Assembly (NCBI GenBank): GCA_018334495.1 | Contig: JAGXLV010000007.1 | Span: 1-64,000 of the forward strand | Direction: 5' to 3' | Length of the DNA: 64,000 nt | Source: Oleiphilaceae bacterium | GTDB lineage: Bacteria; Pseudomonadota; Gammaproteobacteria; Pseudomonadales; Oleiphilaceae | In this document: piece after piece, positions 1 through 8,016 of the stretch | How the letters are laid out: each line of letters starts with the position of its first letter | How positions within the stretch are numbered: position 1 is the first letter of the stretch | The notes under the pieces: model-generated | What the model saw: the letters and a program-made list of their open reading frames with translations, nothing else | Database searches by the model: none | Told to the model about the DNA's origin: nothing | Program-made: the position numbers and the translations under genes

Positions 1-293
1 TCAGTCAATTCCCGCAGATCCGGCGTCAGACCGCCGGACATCGCCTGGATACCGTGACAAGCAGCACAGTTGCCGGCATAGGCACTTTCCCCAATCTCCA
101 CCGCCTGAGCATTTATATCGCCATGTTCGTTGCCCTCACGGAAAGGGTTCTGAGTCAAAGGCTCCTCACCCAGCTCCGGCAAGTTGCCGGTATCCACTGG
201 CTGCGGCGTGACATCGCCGTGGCTCATGGCAAAGCCAGCCGCACCGAGCATACCGGCCATCAGCAATGTTTTGAGCGAAAAAGAAACGGTCAT
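1..293 (-). CDS. pedF: Cytochrome c550 of the PQQ alcohol oxidation system (PedF/ExaB type), truncated at window edge
   Basis: This is the N-terminal 97 residues of a periplasmic c-type cytochrome; the rest lies beyond position 1. Residues 1-22 form a Sec signal peptide ending near GFAMS, followed by the segment HGDVTPQPVDT that is typical of the cytochrome c550 partner of quinoprotein alcohol dehydrogenases. The haem-binding motif CAACH is visible at about residue 79. In the known pathway this cytochrome takes electrons from the PQQ dehydrogenase and passes them to the terminal oxidase. The ATG at 293 is followed directly by the signal peptide. The gene is divergent from the Ped-type ABC genes. 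The dehydrogenase itself is not in the window. Confidence 0.85.
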   Translation of the reverse strand, partial: MTVSFSLKTLLMAGMLGAAGFAMSHGDVTPQPVDTGNLPELGEEPLTQNPFREGNEHGDINAQAVEIGESAYAGNCAACHGIQAMSGGLTPDLRELT

Positions 294-645
294 AATATTC
301 ACCTCGATTAATCTCTTATTTAACGGGACCGACCTGTTGCCGCGCCCGTCAAAGCCTCTATTTTTCCTATCGAGTAGTATGGGGAATGCGAGCACCAGTA
401 TCGAATGCCACTTTCGGGTCTTCGCCCTCGTCCCTTGGTAGTATGCGGACAGCGCCTGAGCCAGAGGTCGCACCCCAGGACTCGGAAAAAACCCGGCGCT
501 CACGGCCATTCTGCGGGAACATCAAGGACACTGAATGGTCCTTTAGTACTGGCGCTTTCCTACTTTCTGTATATTTCGGGTCTTCAGGCCCTTCTCTAAC
601 CTAGGGCCATCGTTTACTACCCCATCCCAGATTTCCGAGGTTTCC
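294..645. promoter_or_regulatory. Divergent intergenic region between pedF and the PQQ-associated ABC operon
   Basis: This 352-bp stretch holds no convincing gene and must carry both divergent promoters. Two near-identical 12-mers, GTAGTATGGGGA (374-385) and GTAGTATGCGGA (438-449), lie in the same orientation, and a third TAGTAC core occurs near 544 (TTTAGTACTGG). The same TAGTAC core sits inside an inverted repeat at 6892-6910 in front of the other ABC operon. A shared activator, plausibly the LuxR-type regulator at 7175, is an inference. A GAGG ribosome binding site lies 5 nt before the ATG at 646. Confidence 0.45.
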
Positions 646-1827
646 ATGCGATCATTCCACCTCAGCCCGGTAGCCGCAAAACTCATCGCTTTATTGCTGG
701 GTCTGTCAGTTCCGGCCACGGTTCAGGCACTGGACATACATATCGGTTACATCCAGTGGGTGCCGGAAGAAGGACCAGTGCTCTCGAATATTATTCCCGA
801 GCCTGGGGATGGCGGGCGCCGGGGAGCTGAACTGGGCGTGGCTGACAACAACACAACCGGGCGGTTTCTCGATCAAAACTACAAGCTTACCTCCGTAACT
901 GCCGGTTCTGCCCAGGAAGCGGAGCAGGCTTTGGCCACTATGAGAGATCGGGGCGTAGAGCTGTTTGTCCTTAACGTGCCGGCCGACACCCTCAATAACA
1001 TGGCGCAAACGACAGATAGTAACGCCCTGCTGTTCAACGCGGCCGCGAAAGAAGACAGGCTAAGGACACAAGAGTGCTCACCGCACGTACTGCACACCAT
1101 GGCCAGTTACAGCATGCTCACCGATGCCCTGTCCCAGTGGCTGAACAAACGGCGCTGGCAGGACGTCTTTCTTATCACCGGGCCCACCGATCAGGATAAA
1201 CAGTGGGCCGAGGGTTTCCGCAGAGCCAGCAAGCGCTTCAATATTGACATTGTAGCGGAAAAGCCCTGGACCTTTGACGGCGACCTGCGCCGGACCGCCT
1301 CCAGCGAATTGCCACTCTTCACCCAGGGGCCGGATTATGATGCCGTGGTGGTCGCGGATGTCCGGGGTGATTTTGGCGAATATGTGCCTTTCAATACCTG
1401 GCTGCCCAGACCCGTTATTGGCACTCAGGGCCTGACACCGGTGACCTGGCATCGCGTGGTGGAAGCCTGGGGCGCAGCGCAATTGCAAAGCCGTTTTCGC
1501 GATTTGGCGGATCGCGGCATGAACGACCTTGATTACGCGGCCTGGATCGCCGTGCGCTCCATTGGCGAGGCGGTCACCAGGGATAACTCGACTTCTCCCG
1601 AAGGAGTGCGAAGCTACCTGCTGTCCGACGCCTTTCAATTAGACGGTTTCAAGGGCCGCAAGCTAAGCTATCGCAACTGGAACGGCCAATTGCGCCAACC
1701 CATTCCGCTGGTGCAACCCAGAGCGCTGGTGGCGCAACCGCCTTTTGAGGCCTTCCTCCACCCCAGAACCGATCTGGACACCCTCGGTTACGACAGGCCG
1801 GAGAGCAAATGCCGAATCAGTGGGTGA
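646..1827 (+). CDS. ABC transporter substrate-binding protein of the PQQ alcohol dehydrogenase system
   Basis: The protein is a periplasmic binding protein of the branched-chain amino acid receptor fold (393 aa). Residues 1-28 are a signal peptide ending VQALD, and the mature part starts with IHIGYIQWVP, the opening typical of the binding protein that accompanies PQQ-dependent alcohol dehydrogenases. It is the first gene of a four-gene set with a beta-propeller protein, an ATPase and a permease. The equivalent PedA1A2BC set of Pseudomonas putida has been reported to support rare-earth-dependent growth, so a metal or metallophore ligand is plausible but unproven here. The ATG at 646 has GAGG 5 nt upstream and is followed directly by the signal sequence. 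Confidence 0.82.
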   Translation: MRSFHLSPVAAKLIALLLGLSVPATVQALDIHIGYIQWVPEEGPVLSNIIPEPGDGGRRGAELGVADNNTTGRFLDQNYKLTSVTAGSAQEAEQALATMRDRGVELFVLNVPADTLNNMAQTTDSNALLFNAAAKEDRLRTQECSPHVLHTMASYSMLTDALSQWLNKRRWQDVFLITGPTDQDKQWAEGFRRASKRFNIDIVAEKPWTFDGDLRRTASSELPLFTQGPDYDAVVVADVRGDFGEYVPFNTWLPRPVIGTQGLTPVTWHRVVEAWGAAQLQSRFRDLADRGMNDLDYAAWIAVRSIGEAVTRDNSTSPEGVRSYLLSDAFQLDGFKGRKLSYRNWNGQLRQPIPLVQPRALVAQPPFEAFLHPRTDLDTLGYDRPESKCRISG

Positions 1828-1895
1828 CCCGGGCGCCAGCGCAGGAAACAGAAATCCAGGTGGATAAAAACAGACAGCCAAAAGAGTTCTCGACC

Positions 1896-2870
1896 ATGAA
1901 AAACACATTTAAAACACTGGTAATGGTGACACTGGTCAGCGTTGCCTCTCCTCTTTGGGCCGAACTGGCCTACGTGTCCAATGAAAAAGACAACACCCTA
2001 TCGGTGATCGACATGAAGACGAGAGAAGTGGTGGACACGATTGATGTGGGCAAGCGCCCGCGCGGCATTCTGCTGTCGAAGGATCACAGTCTGCTTTACA
2101 TCTGCGCCAGCGACGATGACACCGTACAAATCATGGATCTGGCCACGCGCAAAATCATCGACACTCTGCCCTCCGGCGAAGACCCGGAGCAGTTCGCCCT
2201 GCACCCCAACGACCGGCACCTGTACATTTCTAATGAGGACGATGACATAGTGACCGTGGTGGATGTGCCCACCAAGGAAGTGCTGGCACAAATAGCTGTG
2301 GGTGTTGAGCCCGAAGGTATGGCCGTAAGCCCGGACGGACGCTGGGCGGTCAACACCAGTGAAACCACCAGCATGCTGCACTGGATCAACACCGAGACTT
2401 TTGAGATTGAGAAAAACATGGTGGTCGGCCAGCGTCCCCGCCACGTGGAGTTCACCAGGGACAGCAAGATCGCCTGGGCCTCCGCGGAAATCGGCGGCAC
2501 CGTCCACATCATTGACGTGGATAAATTGGAAGAGATCAAGACCCTGAATTTCAAGGTCCGGGGCGTGAACCAGGACCGTGTCCAGCCTGTCGGTATTGAA
2601 CTGACCTCTGACGGCCGCTATGCCTTCGTGGCCCTGGGCCCGTCCAATCACGTGGCGGTGGTCGACGCCCAGACTTATGAGATACTGGATTACCTGCTGG
2701 TGGGCAGCCGCGTCTGGCAGCTCGACCTGAATGCGGACGAATCGCTGCTGCTGTCCACCAACGGGGTCAGCGGCGATGTGTCCGTGATTGACGTTGAAGA
2801 CCTGAAAGTCACCAAATCCATCAAGGTTGGCCGTTACCCCTGGGGCGTGGTGATTGCCAATGACTCTTGA
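1896..2870 (+). CDS. YVTN-type beta-propeller protein of the PQQ alcohol oxidation cluster
   Basis: The protein has 324 residues with a signal peptide (about 1-20, ending PLWAE) and repeated YVTN/NHL-type blades: AYVSNEKDNTLSVID, LYICASDDDTVQIMD, LYISNEDDDIVTVVD and later copies, consistent with a seven-bladed periplasmic propeller. This family is found almost only beside PQQ-dependent alcohol oxidation genes and is part of the Ped-type transporter set. The ATG at 1896 is preferred to an in-frame upstream codon at 1809 because it starts the signal peptide and avoids overlap with the previous gene. Its biochemical role is not established; metal or metallophore binding would fit the context. 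Confidence 0.82.
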   Translation: MKNTFKTLVMVTLVSVASPLWAELAYVSNEKDNTLSVIDMKTREVVDTIDVGKRPRGILLSKDHSLLYICASDDDTVQIMDLATRKIIDTLPSGEDPEQFALHPNDRHLYISNEDDDIVTVVDVPTKEVLAQIAVGVEPEGMAVSPDGRWAVNTSETTSMLHWINTETFEIEKNMVVGQRPRHVEFTRDSKIAWASAEIGGTVHIIDVDKLEEIKTLNFKVRGVNQDRVQPVGIELTSDGRYAFVALGPSNHVAVVDAQTYEILDYLLVGSRVWQLDLNADESLLLSTNGVSGDVSVIDVEDLKVTKSIKVGRYPWGVVIANDS

Positions 2871-2924
2871 TGCACATTTCCTGATGGCTCATGAAATAAC
2901 AGCTGATGGCTCCTGAGGTATTAA

Positions 2925-3653
2925 ATGACCATTGAAGCCCGCCAGATCGGTTTCAGATACGGACACACACCGGTGCTCAAGGATGTCAGCTTCACTCTGG
3001 CGCCAGGGCAATTCCACGCCCTGCTCGGCCCCAACGGAGCCGGCAAGTCGACACTTTTCGGCCTGATGACCCGTTTGCTGGCGTTGCAGTCCGGCGAGCT
3101 TTTCATGGACGGACAGTCCCTGCGCAAGCAACCGGCCGACGCCATGCGCCATATCGGCGTGGTGTTCCAGCAGAATGCCCTGGATATGGATCTGACCGTG
3201 CGCCAGAACCTGATGTACCACGCGGCCCTGCACGGCCTGTCCCGACGCGAGGCCCGCAAGCGCGGGGACCGGGAGCTGGAACGCTTCACGCTGACTGAAC
3301 GGGCCAACGACCCGGTGCGTCAGCTCAACGGCGGTCATCGCCGCCGCGTGGAAATCGCCCGCGCCCTGTTGCACGAGCCCAGCCTGCTATTACTGGACGA
3401 GCCCACCGTGGGGCTGGATGTCGCCAGCCGCGCCAACCTCAATGCCCATGTCCGCGACCTCTGCGCCCAGGACGGCCTGACCGTGCTTTGGGCGACCCAT
3501 CTGATCGAGGAAGTGCGACCATCGGATCGCGTGCTGATCCTGCACCAGGGCGCCCTTTTGGCCAATGGCGAAGGCCATGCCATCTGCGAGGCCGAAGGTC
3601 AGCCGTCACTGGCCGATACGTTTCACGCCCTGACCGGAGCCGACCAATCATGA
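2925..3653 (+). CDS. ABC transporter ATP-binding protein, PQQ alcohol system
   Basis: A 242-residue cytoplasmic ATPase of the ABC-2 (CcmA/DrrA-like) class. It shows Walker A GPNGAGKST (about residues 36-44), a Q-loop in VVFQQNALD, a signature region LNGGHRRRVEIARA where the usual LSGG is LNGG, Walker B LLLLDEPTVGLD and the switch histidine in WATHLIEE. It pairs with the permease that starts inside its stop codon. TGAGGTA precedes the ATG by a few bases. The direction of transport cannot be read from the sequence: ABC-2 ATPases usually power export, yet the set includes a binding protein. Confidence 0.88.
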   Translation: MTIEARQIGFRYGHTPVLKDVSFTLAPGQFHALLGPNGAGKSTLFGLMTRLLALQSGELFMDGQSLRKQPADAMRHIGVVFQQNALDMDLTVRQNLMYHAALHGLSRREARKRGDRELERFTLTERANDPVRQLNGGHRRRVEIARALLHEPSLLLLDEPTVGLDVASRANLNAHVRDLCAQDGLTVLWATHLIEEVRPSDRVLILHQGALLANGEGHAICEAEGQPSLADTFHALTGADQS

Positions 3654-4462
3654 GACCCTCTCAGTACTGGCACTGTTTCGTCGGCATCCAGGCCCGCGAA
3701 TGGCTCAGATTCTGGCAACAGCGCACGCGGTTTTTCAGTGCCCTGGTCCGGCCGCTGCTCTGGCTGGTGGTCTTTGCCGCCGGCTTCCGGGCAGTGTTGG
3801 GCGTGTCTATTATTCCGCCCTACGAAACCTACATTACCTACGAGACCTACATCGCGCCGGGATTGTGCGGCATGATCGTGCTGTTCAACAGCATGCAGGG
3901 CGCCCTGTCGATGGTGTACGACCGTGAACTGGGCAGCATGCGGGTCTTGCTGATGAGCCCCCTGCCCCGGCCTTTTTTACTTCTCACCAAACTGCTGTCA
4001 ATGGGCCTGGTCTCCATCGGCCAGGTCTATGTCTTTTTGTTGGTGGCGCGCCTGCTTGATGTGGAGCCACCGGCCTGGGGCTATCTGGCGGTGCTGCCGG
4101 CTTTGCTGCTGGCCTCGCTGATGCTGGGCGCGCTGGGCCTGTTGATAGCCACCTGGATCAAACAGCTGGAGAACTTCGCAGGGGTTATGAACTTTGTCAT
4201 CTTCCCCATGTTCTTTCTGTCCTCCGCCCTCTATCCGTTATGGAAAATGCAGGAAGCCAGCCCCTGGCTCTACTGGATCTGCCAGTTCAACCCCTTCACC
4301 CATGCGGTGGAGGCCATACGGTTTGCCCTTTACCTTCAGTGGAATGGCCAGGCCTTTGGCATTACCGCCGGCGTGACGATCGTTCTGGCGATCCTGGCGA
4401 CCGCCGGCTTCCGGCCTCAGCGCACCCGTATCCTGTCTGTGCGCCCGGCGGGACCGGCCTAA
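3650..4462 (+). CDS. pedC: ABC-2 type permease, PQQ alcohol system (PedC type)
   Basis: A 270-residue inner-membrane protein with about six hydrophobic segments, opening with a long amphipathic N-terminus and carrying the family stretch APGLCGMIVLFNSMQG and MVYDRELGSMR. It is the membrane partner of the preceding ATPase; its ATG overlaps the ATPase stop as ATGA at 3650-3653, so the two are translationally coupled. A local duplication, ETYITYETYIA, is visible at about residues 53-63 and may be normal for the family. Its 3' end overlaps the last 4 bases of the convergent ATPase gene (4459-4462), leaving no room for a terminator. Confidence 0.85.
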   Translation: MRPSQYWHCFVGIQAREWLRFWQQRTRFFSALVRPLLWLVVFAAGFRAVLGVSIIPPYETYITYETYIAPGLCGMIVLFNSMQGALSMVYDRELGSMRVLLMSPLPRPFLLLTKLLSMGLVSIGQVYVFLLVARLLDVEPPAWGYLAVLPALLLASLMLGALGLLIATWIKQLENFAGVMNFVIFPMFFLSSALYPLWKMQEASPWLYWICQFNPFTHAVEAIRFALYLQWNGQAFGITAGVTIVLAILATAGFRPQRTRILSVRPAGPA

Positions 4463-5103
4463 AGCCACAGATCATGGGCCGGGCTGGCCCCGGCGGCGAC
4501 AGGCCGCTCCTGCCTCAGCTCGGCGGGCTTACCCTCGAGATACCACACCCGGTTAGCCAACGCCTGGGCGTCAGCGGCGTCATGGGTCACGCAGATCATA
4601 GCCATGGCCGGGTAATGATCCAACAAATTCCGGATCAACAGCCTCAACTCAGCGGCACGTTCAAAGTCCAGCGAAGCGAAAGGCTCATCCAGCAACAACA
4701 GGTCCGGCTTCACCGCCAGGCAACGGGCCAGGGCAGCGCGCCGGGCCATGCCCAGAGACAGCTGATCCGGCAGGTAGTCACCCTCGGCAGCCAGGCCCAC
4801 CTCTGCCAGCAGCCGGTCGATGTCGGCCTGGCTCGCACCGACAAGAGCCAGATTCTGGCGTACCGTACGCCAGGGCAGCAATCTATGTTCCTGGAACAGA
4901 TACCCCAGTCGAATCCTGTCGCGGCCCTCGATAGCGCTGGCCGGCACATGGCGGTCAAGACCGGCGATGGCATTGAGTAATGTGGTTTTGCCGACCCCGG
5001 AAGGTCCCTGCAGACAAATACGGTCACCCTTTGCCACGGAACCGAGGATGCGCCCCAACACGGGCTGACCGAGAAGCTGGCCGTCAATATGCAATTCAAG
5101 CAT
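4459..5103 (-). CDS. ABC transporter ATP-binding protein (NitT/TauT type)
   Basis: A compact 214-residue ABC ATPase of the nitrate/sulfonate/taurine importer class. Walker A is GPSGVGKTT, the Q-loop lies in YLFQEHRLLPW, the signature is degenerate (LSLGMARRAALARC instead of LSGGQ), Walker B is LLLLDEPFASLD and the switch His is CVTHD. It is the last gene of a three-gene operon with the permease (8-bp overlap) and binding protein. The ligand is unknown; similar transporters occur beside PQQ alcohol oxidation genes in relatives, so a role in that pathway is inferred from position only. Confidence 0.82.
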   Translation of the reverse strand: MLELHIDGQLLGQPVLGRILGSVAKGDRICLQGPSGVGKTTLLNAIAGLDRHVPASAIEGRDRIRLGYLFQEHRLLPWRTVRQNLALVGASQADIDRLLAEVGLAAEGDYLPDQLSLGMARRAALARCLAVKPDLLLLDEPFASLDFERAAELRLLIRNLLDHYPAMAMICVTHDAADAQALANRVWYLEGKPAELRQERPVAAGASPAHDLWL

Positions 5104-5878
5104 TCTGGAACTCCGTACGGCGCCAACGGGAGGCGCGGCGCTCCATGGGCTGCAGAATGGCCAGTTCGATCAGCTGGACCACCGCCACAAAGGCCAGGCT
5201 GTAAGCGAGGATCCCGGCCACATCAAAGACCTGAAACGCCATGTGTAACTGAAAGCCAATGCCATCGGAGCGGCCCAGGAGCTCCACCACCAGCACAATT
5301 TTCCAGATCAGCGCCAGGCCGCCCCGGGTGGCGGCCATCAGGTAGGGAAACAGCTGGGGGGTCCAGACGTGAGCAATGCGTTGACCCAGAGTGAAGTTAT
5401 AGACCTGGGCCATTTGTTCCAGCCGCGTATCCAGGCTGCGCGCACCCTCCCGCACGGTCACCGCGACGTTGGGCACCTTGTTGATGACCACCGCCAGCAC
5501 CGCGGCGGTTTCCACCAGACCAAACCAGACGTACAGCAGAATAATGACAACCAGTGCCGGCAGGTTGAGAAAAAGCACCAGCAGCGGGTCCAGCAGGGCG
5601 TTGGCCATCAATGAGCGACCCATCCAGACACCCAGAAGCGTACCCAGAGTCATGGCCAGCACAAAGGCGATCAGTACCCGGCGCAGAGTTACCCCCAGGT
5701 GATGCCAGAGTTCGCCGGAGCTGGCTTCCTGGGTCATGGTGGCCAGCACTTGAGCGGGGGAGGGCAACAGGGACGAGTCGATTATCCAGGCGATGACCCC
5801 CCAGACCAGCACCGCTGCCGGCAGCATCACCCAGTAAGCCCATCGCGGCGGTGCCATCAGGCTCTTGTCCGACCGCAT
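5096..5878 (-). CDS. ABC transporter permease (NitT/TauT type)
   Basis: A 260-residue inner-membrane permease of the SsuC/TauC type with about six membrane segments. The cytoplasmic EAA loop is recognisable around EGARSLDTRLEQMAQVYN and later LIWKIVLVVELLG. The ATG shares a base with the TAA stop of the upstream binding-protein gene (TAATG at 5876-5880), and the 3' end overlaps the ATPase by 8 bp, so all three genes form one operon. The substrate cannot be inferred from the sequence. Confidence 0.82.
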   Translation of the reverse strand: MRSDKSLMAPPRWAYWVMLPAAVLVWGVIAWIIDSSLLPSPAQVLATMTQEASSGELWHHLGVTLRRVLIAFVLAMTLGTLLGVWMGRSLMANALLDPLLVLFLNLPALVVIILLYVWFGLVETAAVLAVVINKVPNVAVTVREGARSLDTRLEQMAQVYNFTLGQRIAHVWTPQLFPYLMAATRGGLALIWKIVLVVELLGRSDGIGFQLHMAFQVFDVAGILAYSLAFVAVVQLIELAILQPMERRASRWRRTEFQNA

Positions 5879-6864
5879 TATTGCCTTTGCCGGTAGAACA
5901 GGCTCGCCGGCATCACCTCATCCTGAGGCGTACCGGTGAGCACCAGAAGCCGCTGCAGATCAGCAATGCGGTCCGTGTCCAGAGGCTGGGGTGTGCCGGC
6001 GACAAAGCCCTCGCGCAGGGCGCCGAACACTGACGGCTCGGGCGCGCGCATCAGAGGCCGAATGGCATCCCAGTGCGATTCATCAGCGCCCAGCTCGGTT
6101 TTGGCGGCTCGCAGGGCCCGGTCAAAACTGGCCAGCAAGTCGGAATTAGCCTCAGCCCAGTCGTCGCGGAATACATAACCCAGGACCGGCAGGTCGCGGT
6201 CGAAGCCCAGCTCATCCAGCAGGTCCGCCATCTGGAAAGCCGTGCGCCCGATACCCTCGGCCCGCAAGCGGGCGGCAAAATGCCAATAGGTAATCAGGAC
6301 ATCAAGCTGGCCTCGTTTCAACGCCTGACTTAACAGTGGCGGCGCAGCATACTGAACCTGGGCGCTTGCACTCAGGTCCAGGTCCTCGCGCGCAGCCACC
6401 TCCTGCAGCAGTATCCAGCCTTTACTGTCCGGTCCGCCGGCGACACCAATGCGTTTGCCGGCCAGCTCGCCGAGTTCCGTCACCGGTGAATCCTCCCGAA
6501 CCAGAATATCGCCAAGCTGGGACGAAAACGGCAAATATCGATAGCGCTCGCCCTCCGCGTATCGGGACTGCACCCACAGCAAGTCCGCCACCGCCCCATC
6601 AACGCCGCCACTGGACAGGGCCAGGCGCGAAGCGGGCAAATTCGCCACCAAACGGACCTCCAGGTCAAAGCCCTGTTCCTGGTCCAGGCCGCGGCGTTCA
6701 AGGTGGTCCAGCTCCCAGTGGGCGGTGCCAAACTGTAAAACGCTGACGGTCAGTTTTGGCAAATCGGCAAGCGTCGGCGAGGCCCAGGACAACAAAAGCA
6801 CCGCGGCCAGAGAGACCAAAGGTGAACGACGGATGAGAGCGGAATGCAAGCGGATGATTTTCAT
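5878..6864 (-). CDS. ABC transporter substrate-binding protein (NitT/TauT type)
   Basis: A 328-residue periplasmic binding protein with a signal peptide (about residues 1-33, ending SPTLAD) followed by the type II fold start LPKLTVSVLQFGTAHWELD. The GGVDGAVADLLWVQSRYAEG and GKRIGVAGGPDSKGW segments are typical of NMT1/SsuA-like receptors. It is the first gene of the operon and is transcribed from the divergent region shared with the response regulator at 7175. Its promoter region contains the inverted repeat at 6892-6910. The ligand is unknown; a small organic ion or cofactor connected with alcohol oxidation is only a guess. Confidence 0.8.
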   Translation of the reverse strand: MKIIRLHSALIRRSPLVSLAAVLLLSWASPTLADLPKLTVSVLQFGTAHWELDHLERRGLDQEQGFDLEVRLVANLPASRLALSSGGVDGAVADLLWVQSRYAEGERYRYLPFSSQLGDILVREDSPVTELGELAGKRIGVAGGPDSKGWILLQEVAAREDLDLSASAQVQYAAPPLLSQALKRGQLDVLITYWHFAARLRAEGIGRTAFQMADLLDELGFDRDLPVLGYVFRDDWAEANSDLLASFDRALRAAKTELGADESHWDAIRPLMRAPEPSVFGALREGFVAGTPQPLDTDRIADLQRLLVLTGTPQDEVMPASLFYRQRQ

Positions 6865-7174
6865 GCTTTCACGATACGAACCTCCGGCGCCCCAAAGAAT
6901 AGTACTTTGGTGCTTCTTTTTTTATGCCATGGTCGCATTCAAACACCGTCCCTCTTCCCGTGTAATGATCGGATCGCGGGGAACTGACGAGGTATCAGTG
7001 CGCCCAAGCTCTTTTGACCGCATTTGACGCTGATTTCGCAATGCATTGCCAAACGCAAGGGCATTTTGCACTATGAGCATGGAAAACCGAGTATGATTCA
7101 CAGATAAGTTAAAGTCTGCGCGTGATCCGCCAGGCCGGCTTTCAGGCCAATTCCAACAACAGGCGAGCAATTTC
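6865..7174. promoter_or_regulatory. Divergent control region between the NitT/TauT-type ABC operon and the response regulator gene
   Basis: No gene is visible in these 310 bp. The region should contain promoters for both flanking operons. A perfect 6-bp inverted repeat with a TAGTAC core lies 28-46 bp from the ABC operon start codon and is listed separately. Upstream of the regulator the sequence has no strong Shine-Dalgarno core; GGCGAG is about 10 nt before the ATG at 7175. Confidence 0.4.
6892..6910. promoter_or_regulatory. Candidate operator: inverted repeat CCAAAG-N7-CTTTGG
   Basis: CCAAAG (6892-6897) and CTTTGG (6905-6910) are perfect reverse complements around the 7-nt spacer AATAGTA. 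The arrangement and size suit a dimeric LuxR/NarL-type regulator. The core TAGTAC is shared with sites in the pedF divergent region, which supports co-regulation of the two ABC operons. No binding data can be inferred from the sequence alone. Confidence 0.4.
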
Positions 7175-7849
7175 ATGGAGCCGGTATACAAGATTTTGAT
7201 TGCAGATGACCACCCTCTGTTCCGCGAGGCGATAACCGGCGTTATCGAAGCCGGCTTTGGCGGCAGCGAGGTCATTGAGACCGCCGACCTGGATAGCGCC
7301 CTGGCCCTGACCCGGGAACACGATGATTTCGATCTGATCCTGCTGGATTTGAACATGCCCGGCATGCACGGGCTCAACGGTTTGATCTCCCTTCGCAACG
7401 AAGCTCCCACCATCCCGGTGGTCATTGTATCGGCGGAAGAGGACAAGCAGGTCGTATTGCAGGCCATCACCTATGGCGCCATTGGCTTTATCACCAAGTC
7501 GTCGCCGCGGGCCCAGATGACCGAGGCCATTCAGCAGATTCTCAATGGCAACGTCTACTTGCCGTCGGACATCATTCGTACCGGCAAGGAAGCACAGCGG
7601 CGCCACCGCAAAGATGATAACCCCATCTCACCGGAGTTACTGAGCTCCCTGACCCGGCGCCAGTTGCTGGTGCTGGAGCGCATGTCCAAGGGCGAGTCCA
7701 ACAAGCAGATTGCCTACAACCTCAACATTGCCGAAACGACCGTGAAGGCCCATGTGTCTGCCATTCTGCGCAAACTGAACGTTCATAACCGGGTACAGGC
7801 GATTCTGGCCGCAAGCGACGTGGATTTCAGCGATTACCTGAAGCGCTAG
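7175..7849 (+). CDS. erbR: LuxR/NarL-family response regulator (ErbR/AgmR type)
   Basis: A 224-residue response regulator. The receiver (about 5-122) has the acidic pair D11-D12, phospho-acceptor D58 in LLDLNMPG and the conserved Lys in FITKSSP; the C-terminal LuxR helix-turn-helix (about 157-218) contains [22 protein letters not shown] and [15 protein letters not shown]. Length and sequence match the ErbR/AgmR regulators that activate PQQ ethanol oxidation genes in pseudomonads. The gene faces the hybrid kinase and FIST genes, the same partners found in those systems. Its TAG stop lies inside the arm of a hairpin element (7844-8016). The gene symbol is assigned by similarity and neighbourhood. 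Confidence 0.82.
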   Translation: MEPVYKILIADDHPLFREAITGVIEAGFGGSEVIETADLDSALALTREHDDFDLILLDLNMPGMHGLNGLISLRNEAPTIPVVIVSAEEDKQVVLQAITYGAIGFITKSSPRAQMTEAIQQILNGNVYLPSDIIRTGKEAQRRHRKDDNPISPELLSSLTRRQLLVLERMSKGESNKQIAYNLNIAETTVKAHVSAILRKLNVHNRVQAILAASDVDFSDYLKR

Positions 7850-8016
7850 CAGCCTGTCGGACTTAGGCGTTCGTAGCGAGGAAAAGTCCGGTTTGAGGCA
7901 GTTTTTAGTCTCTTTTGAGGCGAATAGTGGTTCTATTTAATGAAAAAGAGGCTGAAAAATGACCAAATCCGGCTTTTCCGCAGTAGGACAGACCTAAGTC
8001 CGACAGGCTGCTAGCG
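7844..8016. repeat. MITE-like hairpin element with 24-bp perfect terminal inverted repeats
   Basis: Positions 7844-7867 and 7993-8016 are perfect 24-bp reverse complements, each with the palindrome GCTAGC near its outer end (7845-7850, 8010-8015). Inside, GAAAAGTCCGG (about 7880) pairs with CCGGCTTTTC, and TTTTTAGTCTCTTTT (about 7904) pairs imperfectly with AAAAAGAGGCTGAAAAA, so most of the 173 bp can fold as one long hairpin. There is no transposase. The stop codons of both convergent genes (TAG 7847-7849 on plus, TAG 8013-8011 on minus) fall within the arms. It probably also acts as a two-way transcription terminator. I read it as a miniature inverted-repeat element; family membership is not proven. 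Confidence 0.75.
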
